The translations under genes and the position numbers were made by a program. Of a DNA stretch of 64,000 bases, positions 23,271 to 34,566 are shown in pieces. Positions within the stretch are counted from its first letter, which is position 1. The number at the start of each line of letters is the position of its first letter. The notes below the pieces were generated by a model. That model saw nothing but the letters and a program-made list of their open reading frames with translations, was not told the DNA's origin and ran no database searches. Origin of the DNA: Rugalucina vietnamica (taxonomy: Eukaryota > Mollusca > Bivalvia > Lucinida > Lucinidae); contig OZ024884.1 of the NCBI GenBank assembly GCA_964017185.1, positions 14,978,048 to 15,042,047 of the forward strand, written 5' to 3'.

Positions 23271-23417
23271 CATGTGACAAAATTATTTAAATTTCTTGAG
23301 AAATTCAAGAAGAATCATGCAAAATTAAGTCGCCCCGGTCTATGTGTTGTCTTTTCAACACAGTAACCATGGTAACCGTGGAAATATTTTCGAATCAAAA
23401 ATGGTCGTCTGTAAAAC

Positions 23418-23528
23418 CTTGGCTGGGCTCAATGAGATTGGCTCCAATTTGGGCTGGACTGGGTCTGAGTCAATTTTTGCAGGTATCTGGGCTGGACTCA
23501 AATTTGGGCTGCTGGGCTGGACTAAGAC

Positions 23529-23559
<31 letters not shown>

Positions 23560-23720
23560 TCAAATATATGCCTATGACTTTTTAGAACAAGCAGACCTGG
23601 ATGGTATTCGGTAGTCTTTAGGCTACATGCTTTGTTTCGCCTTACGAAAACTCTTGTTGAATGTTGAGCCCAGCCCAGCCCAAATTTGAGCACAGCCCAA
23701 TGAGCCCTGTCCCGGTTTTT
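23418..23720. repeat. GGGCTGGACT-rich imperfect inverted repeat with poly-A
   Basis: The left part repeats tgggctggact several times and the right part holds its mirror (agcccagcccagcccaaatt). A poly-A run of about 32 bp lies between them at 23527-23558. Confidence 0.6.
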
Positions 23721-24192
23721 TAGAAGATCGCTTGAAAATGAGAGAGAGAGAAAAAAAATGCCTCATCATTAGCCTCGAGGGCTTTGAGCTACTAAACCAG
23801 GGTATTTCGCCCTGCATCCGATTGGACAGTTAAGGCTTTATCATCAATATGAATCAGTGTATGCGGACATCATTTTTATTGCAATCGCCCTAGATGAAAG
23901 TATCTTTCTTGGTGTTCTTCATTTCCCAATGAAAAACATTATGTCACGTGATCTAGAGGCCACGCCTATGGGCGTGGTGACGTCAAAACCCATCCATTGA
24001 CGTTGTTTGTTTACTCTTGTTGTCGTGACGTTGGTCGCGTATCGCCATGACGTTAGGCGCGAAAATTTGACGTTTTGGCTGTTCCAAAATTACGTTAAGT
24101 CGGATTTAATGTCAAATAACATGAAAATGAGCGGTGATATGTGTAATTAAAAATCTGATACTTGATTGATAATATAAAATGTAAATATAAGT

Positions 24193-24336
24193 ATTGAAAT
24201 TCAGATTTTAGCTTTCACTGGATGATGAAAAACATTAGCTGTTTTAATGTCTCCGAGAAGCCCTTCGGGCTTCACAGACCTTAAAACAGCCTAATGTTTT
24301 TCATCATCCAGTGAAAGCTAAAATCTGAATTTCAAT
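24193..24336. repeat. 144-bp near-perfect hairpin
   Basis: The left arm attgaaattcagattttagc is mirrored by the right arm gctaaaatctgaatttcaat. The mirrored region continues inward (tttcactggatgatgaaaaa) to a small inner hairpin aagcccttcgggctt. Confidence 0.9.
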
Positions 24337-24359
24337 CCTTAAATTCACACTTGCGTGAA

Positions 24360-24518
24360 GCATAATATTAGATGACTATTCATACTAGAGCAACACCTAC
24401 CAATGACAAAATGCAGAATTTTTACTATGCGTTCCTGTGTCTTCCATGCAAAAGCATAACTGTCATACTTTTCCTGAGGTATTTCAGAAAATCGTGATTT
24501 TGAGGAGAAAACACACAC

Positions 24519-24562
<44 letters not shown>

Positions 24563-24710
24563 CATTTTCTGGATAGCTGCTCTTTCCCAGCAAGGTAGAC
24601 TTCGGCTAGTATCAAACAAATCATAGCGGTACTGCATAATAAACACATAACGTAAAAATAAATCGCAGAAGAAACGTCTTGGTCCAGGAATAATACTGGT
24701 GAGCTTAAAC
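24360..24710 (-). pseudogene. Candidate membrane-receptor exon fragment (GABA-B-like TM7?)
   Basis: Read on the minus strand from 24710 after a TAG acceptor, an open frame encodes a hydrophobic segment with LSSPVLFLDQDVSSAIYFYV, then CLLCSTAMICLILAEV. From memory it resembles the last transmembrane helix of GABA-B-like class C receptors (an FL...DQ motif followed by FCSTxTLCLxFVPK). The frame runs into a (GT)n tract at 24511-24561. A second open piece with EKYDSYAFAWKTQERIVKIL lies beyond a CAG at about 24479. I infer either two exons of a gene whose other exons are missing here, or a decayed copy. The similarity is short and could be chance. Confidence 0.3.
24511..24561. repeat. (AC)n microsatellite
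   Basis: An AC dinucleotide run with two AT interruptions (acatacacatacac). Confidence 0.95.
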
Positions 24711-25179
24711 CTATTATATGTCTAATCATAATGAGCGTTTGTGTTTAATACAAACCCCTATAAGGGACCGGTCATTATTTATGCCCAGGGTGGGGGGGGG
24801 AGTGGAGGAAATCTCACCATTTTGCTTTTTTTTCTGGGGACCCTCTCCTTTGTACTGTTATTTTTTTCAAGACCCCCCTCATGTCTTTATGTTTTTATAA
24901 AGCCCCCCCCCCCTTTGACAATGCCCCGCATTGTATTTTAAAGCCCCCCCCCCCCCAATAATGTCCACTCCATATAAAACACACACACTCTCCATAAAAC
25001 AGCTCATTTAATATGAGGTTTTAAAAGCAAGACAAAACACCAAACCAGAGTACCAATGGTCCTGAAATCGCTCACCTGAGATTCGGTCTTGCATGACCTT
25101 TAGCTAAGGTCATGTTGGTCAATGTAAAAAGTAAACTTGACCTCTAATACGCAAATAATTAATGAAAATTTACCTTTTT

Positions 25180-26252
25180 TGGGGCCCCAGCAACCAATCA
25201 AAATAAGGTATTAGGGCAAAAGTAATATAAAACATAGAGGACTACTAAATAAGCATTTTTGCGAAATCTCCAATGAGACTGCACTGCAGAAATAGCAAAT
25301 TTTCACTTTTCCCCATTATAAGTCTATGGAAACTGAAAGTAGCCATAGCAGCCAGAGTTCTTACCAGACTGGAACAAAAAACATTTTTTGTAGAGGCTAA
25401 TGCCAGGAACATGTATGCAATCAATATCAGCTTCATAAAGCAAACAGTTTCTGAGAAGAAGATTTTTAAAGATTTTTTTTCGAAAATTTGCCCTTTTTTG
25501 GGGCCCCAGCAACCAATCAAAATAAGCGATCAGGATGAAGGTCATCTGAAACGTAGTGCATTACTCAATAAACATTTCTCTAAAAACAAAAATGAGACTG
25601 CAGAAATAGCAAATTTTCACTTTTCCCGTTATAAGTCTATGGAAACTGAAAGTTGCTATAGCAACCAGAGTAAACTTATCTGACTGGAACAAAAAACAAC
25701 TTTTTGTAGAGGCTAATGCCAGAAACATGTATGCAAAGTATCAGCTTCATTAAGCAAACAGTTTCTGAGAAGAAGATTTCTAAAGATTTTTTTTTCTCGA
25801 AAATTTGCCCTTTTTGGGGCCCCAGCAACCAATCAAAATAAGCGATCAGGATGAAGGTCATCTGAAATGTAGTGCATTACTCAATAAACATTTCTCTAAA
25901 AATAAAATTCGAATATCTCCAATGAGACTGCAGAAATAGCAAATTTTCACTTTCCCCATTATAAGTCTATGGAAACTGAAAGTAGCCATAGCAGCCAGAG
26001 TTCTTACCAGACTGGAACAAAAAACATTTTTTGTAGAGGCTAATGCCAGGAACATGTATGCAATATCAGCTTCATAAAGCAAACAGTTTCTGAGAAGAAG
26101 ATTTTTAAAGATTTTTTTTCGAAAATTTGCCCTTTTTTGGGGCCCCAGCAACCAATCAAAATAAGCGATCAGGATGAAGGTCATCTGAAACGTAGTGCAT
26201 TACTCAATAAACATTTCTCTAAAAACAAAAATGAGACTGCAGAAATAGCAAA
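25180..26252 (-). repeat. ~300-320-bp tandem array, left part
   Basis: About 3.3 units are present. Landmarks in each are ggggccccagcaaccaatca, ataagcgatcaggatgaagg, ccgttataagtctatggaaa and cagtttctgagaagaagatt. Units differ by small changes and indels. Short frames repeat in each unit, but they are disrupted and look non-coding. The array continues at 29169 after an insertion. Confidence 0.9.
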
Positions 26253-29168
26253 GGGGGTGTTAAAAATGTGCCCACGCATGGATTTTCTTTAAATTTTACA
26301 CATAAGTAGGTCATCATATATGAGCTACGAAAATGTATATATTGAATTAAATAATTAATTATAGGACTCAGGAGGCAACCTTGGCGCACTCCCACAATGA
26401 CATGATACCTGCCCTCATCTGTGTGTGTCTTAAAATTCAAGTTTTATAATTTTCTAAGATTTGTCAAGTGGATTGGCTCGAGAACATCCCAGGCATTATA
26501 CTTATACCGTAAAATCATTTTACAGAAGTATTATATTGATTTCCTTATTAAATAATTATAAAATTTCTTAATTTTTTCTCGAAAATTTACAAAAAATACC
26601 AAATTCAACATAAAAGATAAATATGTTCCAGTCTTTGTCAAGATACCATATTCGCATAAATACATGCTGTATATATCCTGTTGATATGAGCAAAATTTCA
26701 TGATAATTCAAAGCCGGTAACATTGTCATATTTTACATTGTATACATGTAGGTCACTTTTCATAATTTTAACCAAATGTTGAAATTGCTCCAAATCATCG
26801 CAAAAGGGTTTTGAATTATGACCATAATGCACATTTCTGACATACATAGTGCTAAGACAATCCTGAATGGCTTACATGTAGTTACATTTATGTAACTGAG
26901 TGGCCACCTGTTGGGAAATAGTCATTCTCTTGATAAACTGTACATTCTCTTTGTACAAGTAACTATTTGTTATTTCGCTTGTTTTCCACAAGGGATTTTA
27001 GGTTGAACATTGGCTCTAATTGCAGCAGCTCCTGACCATTGCTTACTTTTGCCATAAAGATGTTATTCATGATGGTTTTCTACCATCTGTTTTTCACACT
27101 TGACTGTTTTCTTTAGGTTTAGAACGATATAAAGTGATTCTAAAATAGCAGTGAGACCAAATGGCTTTACAGTTTGCCTTCAGTTGAATCAATGCTGAAA
27201 GCTCTGAATTATCCTAATGAGGAAATAATAGAGGATGTTTAACTTTGTTTAACTGATAATCATATTTTATGCTTTTCATATAGGAGTGAGACAGGGAGGT
27301 CCATGCGGAATTGTCTCGTAGTGATAAACTGAATCTGATATTACTATTTCTTACTCTTGGACCAATAGTATTTTATTGTAAAAGACACAAGTGGAAATAT
27401 AGACAAATGTTCACTGTATATTACTTTAACATACCAATTCCATGTTGGATTTTAGAGGGAAAGCTAGAGTACCTCCTATATCGCTTACTGTACCCAAATT
27501 TTATAACTTTGATTTTCAACATACGATCTGATTTTGATCTTTACATGAGATTAAAACAGACATAAATTCTGTAAAGTCATATGCCATAAGTATTTTAAAC
27601 ATTTAGCCTTCAGTCAAACGCAAATGATCACTGCATTACATATGTTACCCACATAAATGATTACAAAATAAGCTTCAAACCAAAATCTCCTATAAAATGT
27701 ATGCATTTAGGCTAATTATGAAGTATGTTTCATTGTTAAAGCAAGTCCACTTCCTATATTTACATTCCTATGGATCTTATTCAGCCTATTAAACCTATAT
27801 TGAACGTTACATACATTACATCATTCAAAACTGAATATTAAAAATAATATTTTCTTGGTAAAAATTAGATATAATAAAGTACGTTCTGTCATATCATGAC
27901 AAACGTCCTGTAGACAAATTAGTTTCCTTTTATACAAATACAAACATTAACCTTGCATATTATGTGTTCTTATCGGTTACACAAGCCTGTAAAAGTACTA
28001 AGATAGGGTTTGCATCAAAATAAAACATTCAATGATGAATAAATGTCAGAAAAACAGATTGGGTTATGAGCTTATAATCTTTTCTTGAGATTAATATCGC
28101 GGTACATGTATTGTGATGTTCAATGAAATGTAATTTCTTAATTTATAATTTTGTAACATGCTAATTAAATAAGGATAAGATGAATACAATTGAACAGCCC
28201 CATGATTTAGCATTTGTATTAACTATATATACAACATCCTTTTAAAATAAGTAGAAAAAGTTCAGCTCTTAAAGATCGTATCATATGAAAATTGTTCACA
28301 GTATATGTTTGCGCTAAATGTAACATATGTAACAAATTAAAAGGGTACTGAGAGACAACTTCTGAATTCAGGAAGATTAATAATATTGCATTTTAAACCC
28401 TGCAGTTATACTAATGTGATGTTTAAACACAAAACTTTATTGAAATCTTTAAATTATTTTAAGTCTGTCCAAACGGTAACTTATGTAACATGATATAAGG
28501 TCTGTGTGTTGGGTTTCATTAAAAGCATGCTATAATAATATAAATTGCTTATAATAAGCATACAGTAAAACTCAGACAGTCATAAATCATTTATTAAAGT
28601 ACTTTGTAATTATTAGTGAAAAAGTCAACATTTTGATGAATAAGGGTCATGTGCAATGAATGTAACAAAACACCATGTTACCGGTCCACGATTTTCGTGA
28701 AATTTCACAAATATATGTCTAACATATGTGGGCAGTTTTTATATTAAAATGGTGTCTTGACAAAGACTGGAACACAGAAAAATTTTAATTGAAATTCTAC
28801 CTCTTTTAATATAAGCATGTGAAAATTGGGGTTACATGTACATGAAAATGACTGCTCCGCAACTATCTTGATACCAAAAAAGTCGTTTATAGTATCAGCA
28901 AACTTACCAATGACCACTTTATTTCTGGAAAGCTTCCAACATTTGCTTCATGAATCGTTGGTCACTTTAGAAACGTTTAAAATGGGATGCCCTTAGCTAT
29001 CATAGTGACGTCATATATTACGTCATAATTTGCCAGTGGAATTGAATTTACAAGGGAATACACCATTATTATAGCAGTCATAACCAAGACAATTAATGCC
29101 CATAAATTCATAAAATTCCATGCGTGGGCAAACTCCCATGTTAATTTCCCATACCCTGTAACAGGCCC
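26253..29168. mobile_element. 2.9-kb insertion splitting the tandem array
   Basis: It interrupts the array precisely: agaaatagcaaa on the left and ttttcacttttccc on the right are contiguous in intact units. The ends start gggggtgtta and, in reverse, gggcctgtta; both sides then carry gcccacgcatgga at different offsets (about 26270 and 29119). No target duplication is visible. The interior is AT-rich and non-coding except for an 11-codon reverse-transcriptase-like motif at 26363-26395. Confidence 0.8.
26363..26395 (-). pseudogene. Reverse-transcriptase motif fragment (VGVRQGCLLSP)
   Basis: The minus strand encodes VGVRQGCLLSP, the motif B signature of non-LTR reverse transcriptases. Neighbouring residues do not continue the family on either side, so this is at most a tiny remnant. 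A chance match of 11 residues is unlikely but cannot be excluded. Confidence 0.4.
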
Positions 29169-29900
29169 TTTTCACTTTTCCCGTTATAAGTCTATGGAAA
29201 CTGAAAGTTGCCATAGCAACCAGAGTAAACTTATCTGACTGGAACAAAAAACAACTTTTTGTAGAGGCTAATGCCAGAAACATGTATGCAAAGTATCAGC
29301 TTCATTAAGCAAACAGTTTCTGAGAAGAAGATTTTTAAAGATTTTTTTTTCTCGAAAATTTGCCCTTTTTGGGGCCCCAGCAACCAATCAAAATAAGCGA
29401 TCAGGATGAAGGTCATCTGAAATGTAGTGCATTACTCAATAAACATTTCTCTAAAAATAAAATTCGAATATCTCCAATGAGACTGCAGAAATAGCAAATT
29501 TTCACTTTTCCCATTATAAGTCTATGGAAACTGAAAGTTGCCATAGCAACCAGAGGAACAAAAAACAACTTTTTTGTAGAAGCTAATACCAGGATCATGT
29601 ATGCAAAGTATCAGCTTCATAAAGCAAACAGTTTCTGAAGGAGAAGATTTTTAAAGATTTTTTTCGAAAATTTGTCCTTTTTGGGGCCCCAGCAACCAAT
29701 CAAAATAAGCGATCAGGATGAAGGTCATCTGAAACGTAGAGCACTACTCAATAAACATTTCTCTAAAAATAAAACTCAAATATCTCCAATGTGAAAGCAA
29801 AATTTGCAATTTCCACTTTTTTCCACTATAAGTCTATGGGACGTATAAGTTGCCATGGCAACCAGAGTTCTTATCCGATCTGAACAAAAATATCAAAAGT
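29169..29900 (-). repeat. ~300-bp tandem array, right part
   Basis: About 2.5 units continue the array seen at 25180-26252, with growing divergence to the right (ccactataagtctatgggac in the last). The edge passes into ggacgacggccggacgacgg and a terminal hairpin. Confidence 0.9.
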
Positions 29901-29983
29901 TTTGGCCACACAGCTTCAGAGGAGATGTCATTTGAAATTGTGGACGACGGCCGGACGACGGATACCTACCTATCCTATCCTAT

Positions 29984-30019
29984 AAGCTCACCTTTGAGCC
30001 TTCAGCTCAGTTGAGCTAA
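29984..30019 (+). other. Terminal hairpin ending in CTAA (Helitron-like?)
   Basis: The sequence aagctcacctttgagccttc followed by agctcagttgagctaa folds into a hairpin with the last four bases CTAA. Helitron 3' ends have a short hairpin followed by CTRR. On the far side of the array, cgctcacctgag at 25069 is a possible partner. This suggests that the array is the core of a Helitron-like non-autonomous element, as described for several bivalve tandem-repeat elements. Confidence 0.4.
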
Positions 30020-30514
30020 AAAGACAGAGTGGTTCGCAAGAAAATTAAGACTGAAAATACCAGTGTTCTTTAAATATTTTAAACCGATACCAAGTATGTC
30101 TGCAGTAAAAGAGGAAGAAGAAGAAAAGTAAGAAGACGACGAAGAAGAGGAAGACGAAGAATAGTTTGAGAGCGAAAAGAGTGAAAGCTCAAATCAAGAC
30201 AGTGACGAAGAGATTGATTTAAAATGATCTTGAAGTAAAATATAGTGATTGATGGAGTATCAAGTTAGATGTTTGGACAATATCCTCACATTAAAGTTTT
30301 ATAAAGGGTCATGTTATGATTGTACAATGTCTCTACTTTCAAAATTAAAAAAATCAAGCCTCTTCTTATCTTCTGTAGCTGTAAAGCCTGGTTTGTCGGA
30401 CCGGCGTACAAGCTCCGAGGGCAGATTATTTCGTGATGAGGGTCAAATGAAACAAAACAGAAAACAATAGAATCAAAGTTTTAATAAAGTTTTGAGTTTT
30501 GATTTATGTCTACT

Positions 30515-30517
<3 letters not shown>

Positions 30518-30563
<46 letters not shown>
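30518..30563. repeat. Poly-T run, about 46 bp
   Basis: A long T homopolymer, followed by several C-runs up to the right inverted end of the 6-kb block. Confidence 0.9.
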
Positions 30564-30829
30564 CCAACTGACAATTTTCAGGCCCCCCCCCCCCCCCCAA
30601 CGACTTTAATCATTATTTTTCTAAAGCCCCCCTCAATCAAACTAAAATTATTGGATGCCCCCCCCTTTCCGAGTGAAAAAAATTTCAAATCCCGCCCCCT
30701 TCATTTCCTCCACTCCCCCCCCCCCCCCCGGCTATAAATAATGACCGGTCCCTAAAATGTACACATTATTGTTTAAGATATATGATAAAGTCCAGTAGAA
30801 AAATGAAAAAAAAAAATAAATAAATTTCA

Positions 30830-31050
30830 GTGAATAGAAGACGAGCTGTACTGTTCCGAGAGGTGACCTGTGGGTATCGAGAAATGGCCGTTGTTAGAAT
30901 TATTCCAGTAATCTATTACTGACCATTCCAATGCGATGCTACTGTTTTGGCCGCTAAGTTCTGCGTACTGTTTCTCTAAATAAATATATAGAACGTCAGT
31001 TTTAGTGATTATTAGGCCTACATACGCACATACCCATCCGGGCGGGGCGG
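30830..31050 (-). pseudogene. Candidate coding fragment, unknown product
   Basis: The minus strand keeps one open frame with CAYVGLIITKTDVLYIYLEK, then EWSVIDYWNN and a Ser-rich end (SEQYSSSSIH) before TGA at about 30827. The composition looks protein-like: a hydrophobic stretch and mixed codons. I recognise no family. Upstream it merges into a GC-rich segment duplicated at 44577, so the start is unclear. Confidence 0.25.
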
Positions 31051-31666
31051 GGCGCTGCAGGACATGCTCGTTTATGCTAGCGTCACGTACTGTCTTGTAA
31101 TTCACAACCCTCAAATTCACGTCACAACCCTTTTTGTAGAAACGTGATCACCGCGCTTCCGGGCCCACTCAATCACATTTCGTTCTTGAATCCTATATAG
31201 TAAGTACAAAGGGTGTATTTGATCTGGGGTTGGAAGCCTTATAATTCCATGTTTGTGGTCAAGATCAGACCACTATAAATATTGCTGTAAAATTAACCAC
31301 TCGGCCATGGAGGCCTTATAAGTTTTTACAGCCCTTTCAAGATTATTTCAACTCATAACCTCGTATGTCTGAAAATACTATATATACTCCTTGTAAAATT
31401 TTATTATTCCGGTTGTAGTATTTGCATAGCGTTAAAGTTTTGTATGAACACCATTTATTGTCATTATTTTTATATATAAAAAATAACAGTTAGTAAAATT
31501 TGATTCAAATTATGACGATTTGACCTATTGTTTGTCTTTTTAAAGAAAATTTAGAACAAATTAATTTCAAGGGAAACTACTCTAAATTGAGCTAGATACG
31601 AAAGGAGTGATCAATAAGTATATGGATCACTATGGTTGATAGATTTTCACTTGTGGGCCGATTGTG
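31038..31666. repeat. Duplicated segment, copy 1
   Basis: Positions 31038-31190 match 44577-44760 (catccgggcgggg, tgctcgtttatgctagcgtc). Positions 31194-31666 match 48476-48916 and, in part, 47748-47865 (tgctgtaaaattaaccactc, ggccatggaggccttataag, caaattaatttcaagggaaa). The two parts are adjacent here and separated elsewhere. Confidence 0.8.
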
Positions 31667-32369
31667 TTTTTTTTTTTTTTTTCTTCACAGATTTAGCCTA
31701 TCCAACATGATAAAAGTACAATCATCAATGATAGACTAGCCAAGCAAGGGATGAAATACATAGAGGTCATACTTCATTAAAATTATAGATATGTAATATT
31801 GTTTTTATACAAAAAGACATTTTTTTTTTATAATTAGCCGACTAGTAGCTAGTCTAGGGCAGGGTACATATTTGTTTTTGTTTTCTTGTTACTCCCATCA
31901 ATCAATTTCTGATTATTCTTGGGAGGTAAACATTGTATACTCGGGTGTGTTTGCAGGATGAGCCTACATGCATGAGGATAGAACCAAATTCCAAATTTAT
32001 TCATTAGCTCAGGTTATACAATACAATCATGATAACAACATGAGCAGCAATAGTATAAGCATAACAAGCACAGTTTTATGGTATCATTAAGGAAAGGAAA
32101 GAAAAAGAAAGTGTGAGAGAGAGAGGACAGCTTCTCCAGTCAGAGTTCTAATGAACTCACTAGTTTGTTTGTCAACCAGTATAATGTATATAAATACGAC
32201 GTCTAAAAAGTCTTGCTCTGGTCCGAGAAATCAAAAACCTGAAGTAAATGCGTGCTTGTATATATGGTTAAGCGAAACGGTTAGTGTCTTGCCTGGTTGA
32301 TGGACTTCCAAAGCGGGCTATCCTGCAATTCCAATTCTTTATATAGTCTTCATACTGGTACTCTTATGA
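31667..32369. other. Unassigned stretch
   Basis: AT-rich, with a poly-T run at 31664-31682. No exon or element ends are recognised. Confidence 0.4.
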
Positions 32370-32372
32370 GAA

Positions 32373-32375
<3 letters not shown>

Positions 32376-32427
<52 letters not shown>

Positions 32428-32465
32428 GTGTGTCTGTGTGTGTGTGTGTGTGCGTGTGTGTGTCT

Positions 32466-32499
<34 letters not shown>

Positions 32500-32500
32500 A
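32376..32500. repeat. Compound (TG)n(GA)n microsatellite
   Basis: A TG run of about 85 bp with a few TC and CG interruptions is followed by about 35 bp of GA repeats. Confidence 0.95.
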
Positions 32501-32941
32501 CATATAATAAACGTAGCACAACGAATCTACCCACATACGTTTGCTTAATTTGACGTTTAATAAATAGTCGTCAAAATGCAGCAAGATGCATTTCGAACGT
32601 CTTATAACTATAAAGCATTGAACTATCTTTGCTTGCTAGGAATTATCGCCAGTAAATATGTCTTGGATTTGGTTTGTGCCTGAATTGGTACTCATAGTGT
32701 TACAATATATAATATAACCAAGTCATGAGGGTTACCTAGTTCAAACAAACTATTGAATACAAAGTCCACCAACTATGTACAGAAATACATGTATTACAAA
32801 ATGTTGAGATTTTTCTTATCTAGAAATTTCGTCGTATCGTACACACAAAAAGCAAGTATGACATGTTATTTTACGAAATAATCTGGACCCATGAGGGTAT
32901 CAATTCCAAATTTATACAGAAAACACGCATATGCTAAAATA

Positions 32942-32944
32942 TCC

Positions 32945-32975
<31 letters not shown>

Positions 32976-32995
32976 TCTATTTATTTATTTATTAT
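32942..32995. repeat. (TTTA)n microsatellite
   Basis: About 13 units of ttta with one tcta variant, followed by a T-rich run. Confidence 0.95.
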
Positions 32996-32999
32996 TATT

Positions 33000-33875
33000 T
33001 TTTTTTATTTAGATCCTCCTTTCTATTGCGGTCACGTTATTGAGTAGTAAATGTCAGCGCAAATCCAATAATTGTATAATGATGCAATTTCATAATTGCG
33101 GTCACCTTTTTTGTAGCCAATAATCGTAAGTTTGAGGTTTTGATCTTCCTAACTCTGAGCATTTTTTAGTTTGTCAAACGAGTTTAGGATGGTAAAAGGA
33201 GACAAACGGATGATATTCGTCGCTGTGTTTTGTTGCAATTTTATTAAAAAAGCAAGAGGGTATGTGTTTCGATATTTATAGCTTTTGCACGTGGAGGGAA
33301 ATGTATTATTGAAAGTATTGGTGTTATTGCACGTGTAAACATATTTAACCAATCAGGAAAGTGCGTGCGTGTTCTTGTTTGATCAACAAATGATTTTGTG
33401 TTGCTATGGATATCTAGAGCTTTCGCTGAGAGGGATAACACGTGGTTAAGTTTGTTTCAAGTGTGTATGCATTGACTTCGTTTAGTGGAATTTTAGCTGT
33501 TGTTCTTGTGGGTATCTGCATGGTAAGTAAATACTAGTACATACAGTTTTCCCCCCAAGAAGTCTATTATAGTGATGATATACACAAGTGACAAGTAAGT
33601 ATAGTTTAAGAAAATAGCCAACAGAGCGACATGAACTTGTTCAGAAGAATGGTAAGTATCGATTAATTTTTAGGTTGGACAGGGAGGGAAGTTACTCTCC
33701 CTTGAGTCGTCTGTTTGCTAGTTGCTCGGCGATATTCGCGCAATTTATTTATAGGTTAATTAGATTTATTTATGCATTTATTTATTTGTTAATCTGTTTA
33801 TTTATTATAGTGTTTATCTATTAATAAATATGTTACAGGGGACGTCTGGTTTATAGTGCATGTATAAAAGTGGTT
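33000..33875. other. Non-coding stretch with two consensus splice donors
   Basis: The sequences catggtaagtaa (GT at 33523) and aatggtaagtat (GT at 33653) match the 5' splice consensus on the plus strand. They could end untranslated first exons of a gene whose body is not recognisable beyond the LINE. No open frame supports this. The rest is AT-rich. Confidence 0.3.
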
Positions 33876-34511
33876 TTAAGACCTATCACGGATTGTCTTC
33901 ATGACATTGTCAATAAATTTGCATAGATTTCCTAGCACTTTTTTATTGTTACTGTTCATCAATAGGTTGTATTTATATGTATTTGGATGTCTTGTATAAA
34001 ACGGTTTAATATAAGAACTACGGCTTTCAGAGAACTGAGGGCACTTAAAAATATAGTGAAATTCATCGCCAAGTTCGGTGGCGCAGAAAAAGCACATTCT
34101 TTCGTTTAAAGGGATACTAGACCATCTTCCTATCTCTACTGGAAGGCGATGATTTCTAGTTCTGAAGGCAGTTAGTGTTTTCACTTGTTTGTTTGAGAGT
34201 ACTTTAATATAATCGTTCATTCGAAACTTATCTTTGAAAATGCGATAATTTGTGCCACTTGAAGATTGATCGACAAGGGAACTCCAAGTCTGGATATATT
34301 GATCTTGTTGCTTTTGTCTAAAGGATTTTGCAAGCCATTTTACGTTAATTGCTTCATTCGAGGGTGTAGGGATCTTTAACCTGCACCGGGGATGACTGTC
34401 CCTGCACAGGGGGCATCCAGTTAACGTCCCGATCCAAAGGCTAGATGATACAAATTTTGGATTTATGGACAGTAGCCTGAGGAATTGTGACCATTTTGGT
34501 TTGCACTTCAT
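33876..34511 (-). pseudogene. LINE ORF2 3' fragment (antisense)
   Basis: A 211-codon open stretch on the minus strand contains a cysteine motif CFFCATELGDEFHYIFKC, the CCHC-type motif found near the C-terminus of many non-LTR retrotransposon ORF2 proteins. The neighbouring LINE on the other strand has the equivalent CLLCFKEPENIEHFLLRC. The upstream part reads like the connector region (NEAINVKWLAKSF). No reverse transcriptase or endonuclease is attached, so it is a 5'-truncated copy. Confidence 0.65.
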
Positions 34512-34566
34512 GGGAGTCTAGAGCTGTTCGCCTCACCATTAGCCAACTAGAGCTGTTCGCCTCACC

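Larger units (their letters stand above)
24763..30753. mobile_element. 6-kb block bounded by ~50-bp inverted repeats
   Basis: The left end is agggaccggtcattatttat then a G-rich run and gagtggaggaaat; the right end is the mirror, finishing ataaatgaccggtccct apart from small differences. The flanks (gtttaatacaaaccc on the left, attgtttaa on the right) occur next to each other at 44367-44405, where the block is absent. It is therefore either inserted here or was lost there. Inside are C-runs, a ~300-bp tandem array, a 2.9-kb insertion in that array, and a 46-bp poly-T. I see no transposase. Confidence 0.75.

Noticed and set aside
25245-26184. Repeated minus-strand frames of 60-110 codons in the tandem array
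   Set aside because: The same peptide pieces recur because the array repeats, but unit-to-unit indels break the frame and there is no start, splice or family signal. Probably not coding.
32339-32584. Frame encoding Thr-His and Leu-Ser repeats
   Set aside because: It is translation of the (TG)n(GA)n microsatellite.
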